In this document: in pieces, positions 46,892-59,700 of the stretch
How the letters are laid out: every line of letters begins with the position of its first letter
Position numbering within the stretch: the first letter of the stretch is position 1
NCBI GenBank assembly: GCA_037833965.1
Contig: AP031355.1
Coordinates: 11,371,501-11,435,500, forward strand
Length of the DNA: 64,000 nt
DNA from: Marchantia polymorpha subsp. ruderalis
Lineage: Eukaryota; Streptophyta; Marchantiopsida; Marchantiales; Marchantiaceae
Reading direction: 5' to 3'
Translations under genes and position numbers: made by a program
Notes under the pieces: model-generated
Seen by the model: the letters and a program-made list of their open reading frames with translations, nothing else
Databases searched by the model: none
What the model was told of the DNA's origin: nothing

Positions 46892-49800
46892 AATTCTCCG
46901 GGTCACAACTTTCGCGGATCGAATCGATGCAAGAAAGTGAAATCCCGATACACCTTGATGTGCAGCAGCCCTCGGAGCAATCAGCTCCCCGCAATTGATC
47001 GCGACTTGCACAGCGACGCGATCATGAGATTGTGGGTCTGTTTCTCGAGCGCACCAAGAATACGCTGACTGTCGCACAGTCCCTTGAGCCCAGCCACGTC
47101 CACCTTGGCCTCAAGTTCATCGACACATGACCAAATCGCCCACTCGGTCAAAGATGGACATTTCGAAGATGATTTGCATTCCATGATTTGAAATCATGGA
47201 ATTACTGAAAATTTTGATTGTTTTAGATCATTGAAATTTTTTATTTTCGAACCACTGTACATATGTAATATGCAAATTGGTCATTCATAAGTAATTCATA
47301 CAAAGCACATGGAACAAAATTGTTATAGAAAGACTACTAAAGTACATACCATTAATTAAAAGTTTTGGAGGTTGAGTCATTAGGACAACGTGAAAATATT
47401 AACATGCATGCAGTTATTTCATCTATTCACGTCATTATCACTTACAGAACAAGGGGTCAATTTTTATTTATAACATGACAAATTTGTCAATTGAAGATAT
47501 TACATTATTTGTATTTTTAACATGTGTAATGTACGTCTTTTGCACATGTATGTGTTACAATTTTTAGTTCGGCAATCCAAAAACCAATTACATATTTTTA
47601 TTGAACTTTAATTCTCTATTTAAATTGTAACTGTGGTATAGTTGTATATTTCTTAGAAAGGCATTTCCCAACTTTAATAATGAGTTCAACTCTTAACATC
47701 TTACAATATGAAGGAAAAGATTTTTTTACACAATACTTATTTTGAATTAACTATCATCTGAATTCGGATTTAATCAGATATGAGGAGTTACAAACAGAAA
47801 ATTTTCATCATTTAAAATATATATATGTTCAAGAATTAGAATCGGATAATCATATTGAATCGAGTATCCCTAAACATATATAAATTAAAGAATGTTGCTA
47901 TTTTATCATGATAACATTCACATTTTAGCTTAATAGAAATCGGCTATTATCTTATTTCATTTACATAATATATTCCACAGATTTATAATATTGGATTCTT
48001 TCATACACATATTTTTTTTGGGACCTATATAAATTTTAAAAATGAATGGAAGTATGAGAGTTGGTGTGATTGTTAGATTTTTCAAATTTCAATATTTTTG
48101 GAACATATGTGAGTAGTTTTGAGTGTCTAAAGGGTTTAGAAAATATTTAAATTTATTGTTGTGATTATTGATTTCTTTAACACCTTTCATGCCACTATAA
48201 ACACACGATGCCTGTTCTTGAATAAAAATGCAATGATGAAGATGCTCTCAAATCTGAATGGATCTGATATCATATCAGTTTATTTTCTATCTTTCAAACA
48301 TGTTAAATTCTAATATATTTAATAAACATAAAGAATACTCAATCATCAACATCACAAACTTGTTAAGAAAGAAAATTCAACAAAAATCATGGTCTAGATC
48401 ATATTTAGAAGTGTAAATTTAACATAAAATTTAAAATTAAAATTGAAATTTTTTGACAAGTTTTTTACATGTTAGGAGTAATATTTGATTATAAAGATAA
48501 ACTCAGTAGTCGTTTTATTAATTCAAATTTTATATTTTTTCATAACAAGAATAAAAGATTGATATAAAGTTTCTCAAGCATGATAGAATTGCTTGATCAA
48601 GTAAGGCTTTTCTAAGATACAGATCATAATACTTCTCAACCCCTTTTCATAAAATTTTGCAACAAGATGATTTTGTTGATCATGAAAGAATTTTTTCTAA
48701 GTTTTTTTTGCAATAAAAATAAAAGAAAATATGAAATGTTTATATTTTATTTTAAATTAGTGTTTATCTTAAATATAATTCATATTTTGAATATTTTTAC
48801 TTATTTCATACAGATACTGATTCACAAACTCTATCTCACGCTTATTCAGAATTCATAGTAATAGCACGTACTTGCATCAAATTTTCTTCTTAATTTGTAT
48901 ATTATAGATTCATATCTAACAAATCACGAATGCTGTATATGATGTGTTAGCAAAGTATTGATGTTGCGTTGAAGACATACATAGGGAGTGAAATGAGTAT
49001 TTTGAAGTGTGACTTTACTTGTTTTTCAAGATTGTAATCTTTCCAATAAAGCATAATTTAGAAGTTGTATGAAAAGTATATACGGAAAATTTATTTTAAA
49101 TAAATTTCAAAAAAATGTTAGGTTCAATATAACTCATTTAATAATCAGAATGAAATTATTTTTAATATCAAATATTCTACGTTCTATACAGGAATATAAA
49201 GGAGATTCAGGTGCACATATTTCATTACATACCAAACATGATTTATCTTTGCAATGATACTCTGATTTCTTTCGTTGCAAAAATGGCAATTCCAATTCCG
49301 TGATCCTGAAAATCTATATAATTGAAAAAAATTCTATTATGCTGAAGATGTCTAAGCTGTCTAAAGCTAAGTTTGTTCAAGCTGTTCAAGCTCATCAAAG
49401 TTATGGTTACTCCACACCTTATTGAATTTGATGGTATGAGCAGATAAATATTTCCTAATTTGAACCTTTCATTCTAGTCTCTGAAAATATTAGAGTTGAC
49501 TTATTCCAAATATTCTCTTAACCCTAAGAACATTTAATTTTCAGATTTGATGTAATAATGTTAAAAATGTGAAGATGAAAAAAAATGAAGTTAGATTTGT
49601 TAATATTAATGCGGATCTTTCTTTATAAATAATTCAGCCGCATGAATTTTAACTGACCGGTGATTCAGTTTATGGACAGATGCTCCGGGAATTAATGTGA
49701 TTCATTTTCTACAAAATTTCATCACTTATTGAACAAAGGAGAAGAAACTCAGATGACTCAGACAGTTTTTTGTTCTTCCTCGGGGATGTTTAACTCGTGA

Positions 49801-50049
49801 AGTTTCCAATTTGCACATAAAATTGTGTCGGTAGATGACGATTCGTTCATTCAAGAGAAATTCAATGCAGGGCCATTTTTCTTCAATTGTGATAGACGTT
49901 TTTGTCCATGAATTTTGAGCTTGCACAAAGTTGCCGTGGCCTTTTTAACAACTTGTGGGTATAGAGAAAGTAAGAAAGTGCTCAAAATTAGACAAATTCG
50001 CACAAAGCTAATCAGCGCATATTATTGATGGGAGCTGAAGCGCTCAGTC
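46892..50049. other. Rhomboid 5' flank, then AT-rich intergenic DNA
   Basis: 46892-47175 is GC-rich and is probably leader or promoter of the rhomboid gene; its frame stays open upstream to 47077. A perfect palindrome (47178-47202) marks the change to about 2.8 kb of AT-rich DNA with no gene, domain or clear repeat. Open frames there are under 67 codons and of low complexity. Confidence 0.5.
47178..47202. repeat. Perfect 12-bp inverted repeat, 1-nt centre
   Basis: ATTCCATGATTT pairs exactly with AAATCATGGAAT around a single G. It sits at the sharp boundary between the GC-rich rhomboid upstream region and AT-rich DNA. Confidence 0.9.
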
Positions 50050-50777
50050 ACCAAAAGCGGCAGTGCAGATGTGGCCCGACAGATTAGACCATCCGACAAC
50101 TCGAGCAAACCAAGGTTTCAAGAAGAGCCCACAAGAGAAAACGGGGCCAAATGGACACTTAAAGAGGAGGAATTGGAGGAGGAATTGGAGGAAGTGTTGG
50201 AGGGAGCGATTCCCCAGGAGTAGTAGCGTAGGTGGGACCGTCCACGTCCACGTCCCACGGACTCTTTCGTGTTTGCGGTCCCGGCCCGTCGGACCTTCGT
50301 GCTTCCATGCCGGGCAGCGCAACGAGGGAGGGAGGGAGGCGTCGACCCCTCGGCTCGGCTCGGCCCGCTGCTCTTGTGCTCAGTCAGTCCGCTCTCCTTG
50401 AGAAGGCCGAGCTCGCCCTCTGATCTGCTCGGCAGAGCGTCAGTCAGATCGATCGATCCATCTCCGTCTGCGTCTGCGTCTGCGCGCGCGCTCTCGATCC
50501 AGATCCGCAGTCCCGGCCGGCTCGCAAGGCCTTCGATTCGATGCGCAGGTCGAGCTATTTGAGGGTAGTTTTGGAGTGCCCCGCAATTTGGTGTAGGTTT
50601 GGTTGTGGAAATTGGTGACAGGAGTGGTGTCAGATTGGGCGAGCGCGAGATCTATGGCCGCGCACTGTTGATCGAGGAGGAGGAGCGCCATTGAGGAGCT
50701 GCGGGCGTTGTGCGTCGGAGGCGGAGGAAATATTGCCAGGATAGGGAAGTGCGAGGCGGTGGTGGACAGCAGCGGCG
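50050..50777 (+). promoter_or_regulatory. GC-rich promoter and 5' UTR of coatomer beta
   Basis: Composition jumps to GC- and CpG-rich directly before the COPB start. It contains AGGAGGAATTGG repeats (50165-50200), GAGGGAGGGAGG (50326-50340) and GCGTCTGCGTCTGC simple repeats (about 50468-50485). Such a block is typical of a highly expressed housekeeping promoter and leader. Exact start of transcription cannot be read. Confidence 0.5.
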
Positions 50778-53700
50778 ATGGAGAAGACTTGTACTCTACT
50801 CGTTCACTTTGACAAGGGCACGCCCGCCCTTGCCAATGAAATCAAGGAGTGGCTGGAAGGCAGCGACACCAGCAAAAAGGTCGAGGCCATGAAGAAGGCG
50901 GTGATGCTGCTTCTGAACGGCGAGACTCTACCGCAGCTTTTTATCACCATTGTGCGGTACGTGCTCCCGTCGACGGATCACACGATCCAGAAGTTGCTGT
51001 TGCTGTACCTGGAGATTATCGATAAAACGGATGCTCACGGGAAGATATTGCCCGAGATGATTCTGATCTGCCAAAATCTGAGGAACAACTTGCAGCACCC
51101 GAATGAGTACATCCGAGGTGTGACACTCCGTTTTCTTTCTAGATTGAATGAGGCTGAGTTGATTGAACCCTTGATTCCCTCAATTCTAGCTAATTTGGAA
51201 CATCGCCACGCATTCGTGCGAAGGAATGCTATCCTGGCAATGATGGCTATTTACAAGCTGCCCCAGGGAGAGCATTTGCTGTGTGATGCTCCTGAGATGA
51301 TTGAGAAGACTCTTTCCACCGAGCAAGATCTTTCCTCCCGGAGAAACGCGTTCTTGATGCTTTATACTTGTGCCCAAGATAGAGCTGTCAGCTATCTGTT
51401 GAGCCATCTGGAAAGCGTTTCCGGATGGGGAGACATTTTGCAAATGGTGGTTCTGGAGCTCGTCAGGAAAGTGTGCCGGACGAATCCTGGAGAGAAGGGA
51501 AAGTACATCAAGATCATTATCTCCCTTCTCAACTCCCCTTCGACCGCGGTCATGTATGAGTGTGCCGGCACTTTAGTTTCTCTTTCGTCGGCACCTACCG
51601 CCATCCGAGCTGCAGCCAACACCTACTGTCAGCTTTTGTTATCTCAAAGCGACAACAATGTCAAATTGATAGTGTTAGATCGCCTGCAGGAGCTCAAGGC
51701 TTCACACCGGGAGGTGATGGTAGAAATGATTATGGATGTATTGAGGGCTCTTTCCAGCCCAAACCTTGACATTAGGAGAAAAACCTTGGACATTGCTCTA
51801 GATCTGATCACTCCACGAAACATTGACGAGGTCGTTATGACTCTGAAGAAGGAAGTTGTGAAAACCCAAAGCAAGGAGTTGGAGAAGAATGGGGAGTACA
51901 GACAAATGCTCGTGCAGGCAATCCATTCATGTGCTCTGAAGTTTCCGGAAGTGGCCAGCACTGTTGTGCATTTGCTGATGGATTTCCTTGGAGACAGCAA
52001 CACTGCCTCTGCTGTAGATGTTGTCTTCTTCGTGAGAGAGATTATTGAGACCAATCCGAAGCTCCGCGAGTCGATTATCACCAGACTGCTGGACACCTTC
52101 TACCAGATCCGGTCCTCAAGGGTGTGCACTTGTGCTTTGTGGATAATTGGAGAGTACTGCTTATCCTTACCCGAAGTCGAGAGTGGTATTTTCACAATCA
52201 AGCAGTCACTCGGGGAGCTTCCATTTTTCACCGTTGCCGATGAAGGAACAGAAGGTGAGGGTGGCAAGGCGGGCAATCAAAGTACGAAGGGATCTGGTGT
52301 CGTACCTCCAGCTTCTTCAGCTTCATCTAAGCGGCCGGCCGTTCTTGCTGATGGCACATATGCTAGTCAGAGTGCTGCTGCTGAGATTGCAGTTTCAACA
52401 CCTCTGTCCGGAGGAGGATCAGGGGCTTCTGCAAATTTGAGAGCGATTTTGTTGACAGGAGATTTCTTCCTGGGAGCAGTCATTTCCACAACCTTGACGA
52501 AGCTCGCGCTGCGTCTTGAGGAAGTCTCCTCTCAGGCTGTCAAAGTGAACAAAGTAACTGCGGAGATCCTGCTCATCTTGGTGTCCATGCTCAGACTAGG
52601 AGAGTCACGCACTGTCCCTCCTATTGACGACGATTCTTATGACAGGATTTCTCTGTGTGTGAAAATTCTTTCAAGCCCTGATGATGTCATGAGAATGGTG
52701 TGGTTGAAGTACTGCCGTGAGAGCTTTGTGAAAATGATTACGGAGAAACAGCACCGTGAGACAGAGGAATCCAAGGCCAAAGCGCAGGTTTCCAATGCCC
52801 AGCCCGATGATCTTATCGACTTCCATCATTTGAAGAGCAGAAAGGTTAGTTTTCAACTGAACGTTGAGGTGTTTTAGGTCCTTCCTCTTCCTAAGTATAT
52901 CATAACGTCAAAAACTACTGCACTGTTAAACCTAGTTGATCAGTATTTGGTTACAATTGGATGCGAGATTCTTCCCGCTTAACATATGTTTCTTTACTTA
53001 TCTTATAATAGTTATGTTTTCCAAATTATCTGTACAGATATTCCTAAGCCGATTCATGTGTAACTAAGCGTGACCCTGATGCATACAGGGAATGAGCCAG
53101 CTCGAGTTGGAGGACGAAGTCCAAACTGACCTCAAGCGAGCCACAGGAGAGTTCACAAAAGATAGCGACAACACGAGGAAACTAAATAGAGTCCTGCAGC
53201 TAACAGGATTTAGTGATCCTGTATACGCTGAGGCCTACGTGACTGTTCATCAGTATGATATAGTTCTCGATGTTACTGTCGTGAATCGCACCAACGAGAC
53301 TCTACAAAATCTTTGCTTTGAGCTTGCCACAATGGGAGATTTGAAGCTCGTTGAGCGCCCTCAAAACTACACTCTGGCCCCAGAGACCAGCAAGCAGATC
53401 CGAGCAAATATCAAGGTGTCTTCCACAGAAACTGGAGTTATCTTTGGCAACATTGTGTACGAGACAACTAGTGTGCTGGATCGCAATGTGGTTGTCCTGA
53501 ACGACATCCACATCGACATTATGGACTACATCTCTCCAGCTTCATGTCCAGAAGTGGCCTTCAGAAATATGTGGGCTGAGTTCGAGTGGGAGAACAAGGT
53601 ACGCTGTTCGCTTATATCTTTCTATTCTTGGTCGACTTGTACTTTTGCCACTTTTTATGCTTGTTTTGTATAGCGTTAGCTGCTACATTTGTAGGAGTAA

Positions 53701-54702
53701 TGAGCACGAGCTTAAAGTATCTGACGAGTGGAGTTCACATAATGTTATCCGTGTCGGCTCTTCGCTCACAATGTTTGAGCTTTCGCATATGTTTTAATTG
53801 CATTCAGTTTCGTCACTCGTAGATATGGACTTCAATTATTCCATCTATACCTATCTCGTTTCATACGCTCAACACGAAGCTCCCTAGTTATCTGCTTCCA
53901 ATCTATCGCTGATAAAATAGATTTCAAATTATTTTGTTTTATCTTTTATTGTAAGAGTGATTTGAACGGTATCCAGTGGCCTTCCTTGTCGGCTGTCGAC
54001 TTTGTTACCTGATTTTAAAGACCTGACTAAGACGTTTTAGGTCTTGAGACTGTTCAGATGAATGTATATCTTGAACTTTTCTTTATTGACCTGATGTGAG
54101 CACGCTGATCTGCGAATCTTGAATTTGAAGGTGGCCGTCAACACAACAATTCAAGGTGTACAAGAGTTCCTGGAGCATATTGTTGCGTCAACTAACATGA
54201 AGTGCCTCACTCCACCGTAAGTCCTTGGATTCACTTTTAATCTACTTATTTTTTTTGTTTATTTCATTTGAACCTTAGTATATTTTCTGCCCTAGGCTAT
54301 GGGCAGTCATAGCAGTGAGAACTGGAGCTAAGCTTAAAGTATGTGCATCGAGTCAACAGTTCCAAAAGGAATATAAGAAATTTCCTCAGTTTTTTATTCT
54401 ATTTATATGGCAGGAGTTAGCAGTATGCAAGTGCTGTTGTTTTTTTGGGTCTGTAGTCCGCTGCTTACAATCAGCTTGAGATGGGAAATTGCCTTGAGTG
54501 CAGGTCCGCTTTGGATGGTGATTGTGGATTTCTCGCAGCGAATCTTTACGCCAAGAGTGTTTTCGGTGAAGATGCTCTGGTCAATGTTAGTGTTGAGAAG
54601 CAACCGGACGGAAAATTGAGCGGTTATATTCGCATTCGTAGCAAGACTCAGGGCATTGCTCTTAGTTTGGGGGACAAGATCACCCTCAAGCAAAAGGGTT
54701 AA
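50778..54702 (+). CDS. COPB1: Coatomer subunit beta (beta-COP)
   Basis: Beta-COP is a core subunit of the COPI coat that moves cargo within the Golgi and back to the ER. Four exons: 50778-52844, 53089-53598, 54131-54216 and 54504-54702, giving 953 residues, the usual beta-COP length. The phases fit (0, 0, 2) and all donors are GT, acceptors AG. It starts [20 protein letters not shown]. An adaptin-type HEAT-repeat region runs to about residue 500, then an acidic and Ser/Ala-rich linker. The coatomer beta C-terminal and appendage domains follow, with [28 protein letters not shown] and [20 protein letters not shown]. It ends TLKQKG-type LKQKG. The first exon alone carries 689 codons. No defects seen. 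Confidence 0.96.
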
Positions 54703-56729
54703 TTTTGTGGTGGGAGACGCCAACTTTCAGCTTGTGTTGGCAGAAATTAGTTCGTTTAGTGCCAGTCGACATGGTGACTGGTCGCAGTTGGTCAATACCT
54801 CCGCATGATTCCACGAAATTGAGAGTCAACATTGGATTGGAAGCATCAGTGTTTGGAAGAACCTCTCTCCCTAGTTGCGATCAGATGATCTTGCTTCCTT
54901 CGTCCAATCAAATGAGGTTCCTTCTTGTACTTAACTTGAGTAGGCTTAATTTTTTTGACAAATTTCCTATTATTGATTCACCAATAAAGTTCTTTAGATC
55001 AGGTGACAGACGTTTTTTGTAAACCGATCGGTGTTCACACACTTTCTTGCATCCCTTCAGGTCTGTGTGCATGGATGGTGATTCTCAGTTTATTCCAGTT
55101 TTTTGTTGGAATTTAATGTTTCTTTTGCAGTGGATGAATGTTAACAGCGGGTCGTGTTGTATGTCTTACCTTTTCAAACAAAACACAATATGAAAGAGTT
55201 TCCTGAGGGGAACAGCGAATGGTTGGTGTAAAGGCTCTCTCTTGCAAATGTGCAGGATAGAGCTTTCTATCTTCTTGCCGAATCTGGTTCGGATTATTCA
55301 TTAGTTCTATTGCGATTTGCGAACTTCCAGTAGCGTGTCCATCATCCACAGCAGTCGTTCCAAGCGCGAGAGACCTGGGTCTTCCCTCATAACCTGTTAG
55401 ATATGCTTACATACTGAAGAGCCCATGAACAGCCCAGGACAACAGGAGTTTGCTTTTGATGCGATATAAACAAGTGGATTCTATGTGCAAACTAGAAGTA
55501 GTGCACTAGGATTATGATGCTTGGTATTTACGGATCAAGTTGTTCGTTAGTGGCAGAATATTCCTATTGTGGGTGAGTCCATCTTTTCACAGAAGAATTT
55601 TGAGCAGCGGCCTTGAAGGCAGTGCTGGTAGTCATGGTAGTCATGCCTGTTCCACTCGTATAGACGTTCTTTTTTTAATCACGCTATCCTGGATCAAAGC
55701 ATTTAACAATAGTTCTATCTCGTGTTGCAGAGATACTAGTGAAGAGATTGTCTTGTCTGTTCACAATAACGTTATTTTGAGCGCCGAGGTCGTTTTATTG
55801 CATCGTCGCGTTTCGGTTTCACATGCGTGGGTGGCAGTATATTGCTGACTTGGGTCTGGCTTTTGTCTGGGGACTTTTGTCTGGCTACCGACTACAAATA
55901 ATAAGAGGGTGGAGGCTTTTTCTTATACGATGTTTCATCTACGTGATGCATGAACCCCAGCGGGTCAGGGGAGTGTTGGAAATTACGTTTATCTCATCAG
56001 GTTAAGCCAGTATCAAAACCTAAAGCGAAACAGATGAGGTCGAGTGCTGGGCATGAGCACCGTATTCGACCTTGACGAAGATCCTGTGCGACTGCCTGTA
56101 ATTTGCCCGAAGTTATGAAGATGGTGTTCAGTTCTACCCCGTGCCAATCAGGGAGAGTATCAAATTGCAAATTTGGAAGCCATCAAGCGAGCCAGTCCGT
56201 ATACAGGCCTTCTCCTGACGTGCGCACCGTCGTCGAGGGCCAGATTCTTTCTCACATTCTGCCGAGTGGATATTTCAATTATCCGTTGCAACTGTCAACT
56301 TGATTGACCATCTCGTATACCTTCGAATACTGAGGCTATGCGCTGGAACGGTGGCGTATCGAGCATTTGAAGTCATGAGATTTCTCTCGTGTGGTATCTC
56401 AGTCTTCATACATTGAAGCACGTCGAAGGACATGCCTTGACTAGAATCTTGGATTTCGTTCGAAGTATTTTCTCTATCTGGTCTGTTCTGAGCAGAATCG
56501 ACGGAGTTATTTGCAGAGGCAGATACCAGCGCACCTCTTTGATGAAGTGGGAACGCAGACTTGCAACTCTGCACTTAAATGAAGCTCGCATTTCCTTCCA
56601 AATTTGCTTCTCCGCGTATCCATGACCTCGTTATTTCATCCGTGTGAAGCTTTAAGTCACGTCTTTAATAGCTGTCCACAACCAGAAAGTTACGGCAGGA
56701 CATGATTTCGTCCGAGATGGAACCCATAC
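54703..56729. other. Region between COPB and IFT80
   Basis: This probably holds the COPB 3' UTR (first few hundred bases) and the IFT80 promoter and leader (last few hundred). In between, open frames up to 105 codons occur on both strands without recognisable products. No RNA gene or repeat stood out. Confidence 0.4.
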
Positions 56730-59700
56730 ATGAAAATCGGTTTCTTTAACAACACCATCTTCTCAGACACTGACCTCGTTTCAGCAGTCGGATGGAACCT
56801 CGCTGGCGAAGTGTACAGCTGTAGTGATGACCACACTATTTGGAAATGGAGCAGGAATGGCGAGGCTCTTTGCCGAGTGAGTCCCTATGACCAATTTGTT
56901 TCAAGAAATTGAAACAACCCAAGAGCTAGAATGAGAGTACAGTCGATCAAGGATCGACTGCCGTGGTAGTTGTAGCTCAGAAATGAAGCACAGCCAGCCA
57001 AGAACAATAATGTGTTGCTCTCGGTTGGGCAGGTTTGTACCGTCACCGAGACAAGTTTTACAGACCTGCAATGGTATCCATCGATCTCCCAGCGACATCA
57101 AACTGGTTCCAAAAGCGAGATGTTTGTCGTCGGTTGCACTGACGGTAATTTCTTCGTCGTATCGTCCTTTGCCACCAAACGAAACATCAGTCACTAGGGA
57201 AGTCGTCAACGAGAAAATTCTCTGTTGTGATTTGTAGGCAGTCTCTTACTTTTTCTTGGATCTGCGGCGGATATTGAGCACGAAATGGATATTTTAAAAC
57301 CGTCCTGGTGACATAATGAGCTGCATCTTCCGTTCGCCATGCGCAATTTAGTGAAAAAGGAGGGATCGGAGAATTAAGTACGTCCCGTGCAATGTTCGAT
57401 TTTTCGATGATTTATATCCACACCTCGAAGGGTCAGTGCAGTTTTGCTGAGTCCATGAAAATCGTCTTGAATGGACTGAATTGGATCTAGATTCACAAGC
57501 AAGAACTGCTTGCCTTGAGGTCATCGTGTCTGAATGCTAGAGCTTTTGGGACTGTACAGTGGACGTTCGCCCAGGTCTGAATTGGTAAAGGACAGACACT
57601 TGCACCGATCATGATTTCTCGAAATATGACAGCGAAGATGGGATTAGGAAGGTGAAAGAAACTATACACAAAGAAATTATGCACTGAATGTAGAAAAGGG
57701 TTTCTTGAGAGCCTGATCTCATGACTAATGTAGGGGCAATTCAAGTCATGTTATGAATGAGGCTCAGTTTACACTAACAATGGTAATCTTCATCTGAGCT
57801 TACATTGAGGCCAAGATGACACGTGAGAGATGGCAGGTTCGTTTCTCATTATCAGCAAAGGCGGTAGCAGGGAGAAGCGAGTCGAGGCACATGAAGGGGC
57901 TGTCATCTGCCTCCGATGGAATTTCGAAGGTAGTGTTTCAACCTTATTGCAGTTTATCGAATTACTTCCCTGATGTGTGTGTCAGCACACATTATCCAGC
58001 TCGTGGACTCGCAGCTCAGCGCCACCTTAACCTCTTGCAGACTTAAAGCTGGCAGTTTGATCTACAGGAACCGCTTTGGCAACAGGTGGAGAGGACGGCA
58101 TTGTAAAAATCTGGTCTCAAAGTGGAATACATAGATCTACTCTGGCAACAACAGGTTAGCCAGTGCACGGCAGGCCTTTCTCGCGTCTACGGTAGGATAG
58201 AAGCAAAGACACTGTCAACAAACAAAGCTCTGACTCTAACACCCCATTCTGCTTGGGAGACAGACCACACTGAGGGTTTTAGAAATCTCTGGTCTGTCTC
58301 CGAACCCGAATGGAGTGTCTAGACACAGACGGCAGGTTGATATAACCCTCATAGGACGGTAGAACGATTTGTTTGAAGTCTGTATACATCGAACTCTTGA
58401 GAAGTTTGCCTTGTCTGGAAGTAACATGTTTTCGCAAATACACTGGGATTCGATCTTGTTGTGTTCGTTGATAATTCCGCGCACTGCAATGCGACATAGC
58501 TTTACGGGGATGTGTGTGTGATCCGTTCTGTAGGGTACTCAATCTATGCCATTGCATGGGGTCCAGACTCCGATCAGCTTCTATTTACCCATGGTACTGT
58601 CCTCGTCATTAGGCCCATTCAGGTACTACGACCTTGACTTTTGCAGGTCGTGCGTAGTTTTGAATTGAGAATCAGTCGTATGATGTATTCCACAGTTACC
58701 TTCAGAAAGTGTCTCAGAACTTCGAAGAGGGATAAGTGATGTCAGGCATAAGTGTCTACCACACAGGGTTAGCTAGCATCCTCTGTGTTCTGAATAGGAC
58801 ATTTTGAATGACCTCAATCGTGATGTTCAGTCCACATCCAAGCAAGTGGAGTGGGAAGGCCATGAGTCTCTGGTGCTGACACTGGACTGGAATCCTGTCA
58901 ACAACTGTATTTTATCAGCTGGAGAGGACTGTCGTTACAAGGTAAGGTTCTTTAAGGTGCAACATTGTAGTTTACGAGAGTTTCACTGTACAACGATCTC
59001 AAGTCTCCATGCGTAACTGCAAACGTGAAAATGTGAATCTCCACATAAGCCCGCCTTAAGACTGCCTTGATTTAGTTATGCAACTCACAAAGCTGAGCAG
59101 GAGAATGTCAGGTTTGGGACTGCTATGGCAGGTTGTTGTACAGAAGCTCGAAGTTTGATTACAGTATCACGTCCGTCGCGTGGTGTCCATCTGGTGAATT
59201 GTTTTCTGTGGCCTCCTTCGGCATCGTACTTCTATGCGATAAGTCGGGGGTAAGCAACTGGAAGATCTGGGCTGAAATAGAAATGTCATTCATATCAGTC
59301 GATGTTACTCGTGACAACTAGCTCTGACTTTTTTCGGCTGAGTTGACAGTTGAAAAGCTACCATGTCAGATGAGCTAAGGCAGAGTAATGTAGTATTTGC
59401 AGAATCTCATTCAGTTCCTGACTGGACTAGCGATATTCACTGTGCATATTCAAGGTCTGAACTTTAGCTGTGTTTACGATGTTGGCTGCTGAAAGTTCTT
59501 TCTGCTCTATTTATCCTGTCCTGCTGATGGTTCATGTGGATTGTACCGATTTTGTTGGAACCAGTGGGTTTTTTCAAAAGAAAGATTGGATACGGGGTTG
59601 ATGCAACGTCTTGCATGGAGCAAAGATGGGACACAGATCGCAGGGGCTGCGGGAAATGGATGCGTCGTTTTTGGACAGCTTGTAGCCAGGTGTGTCTCAG

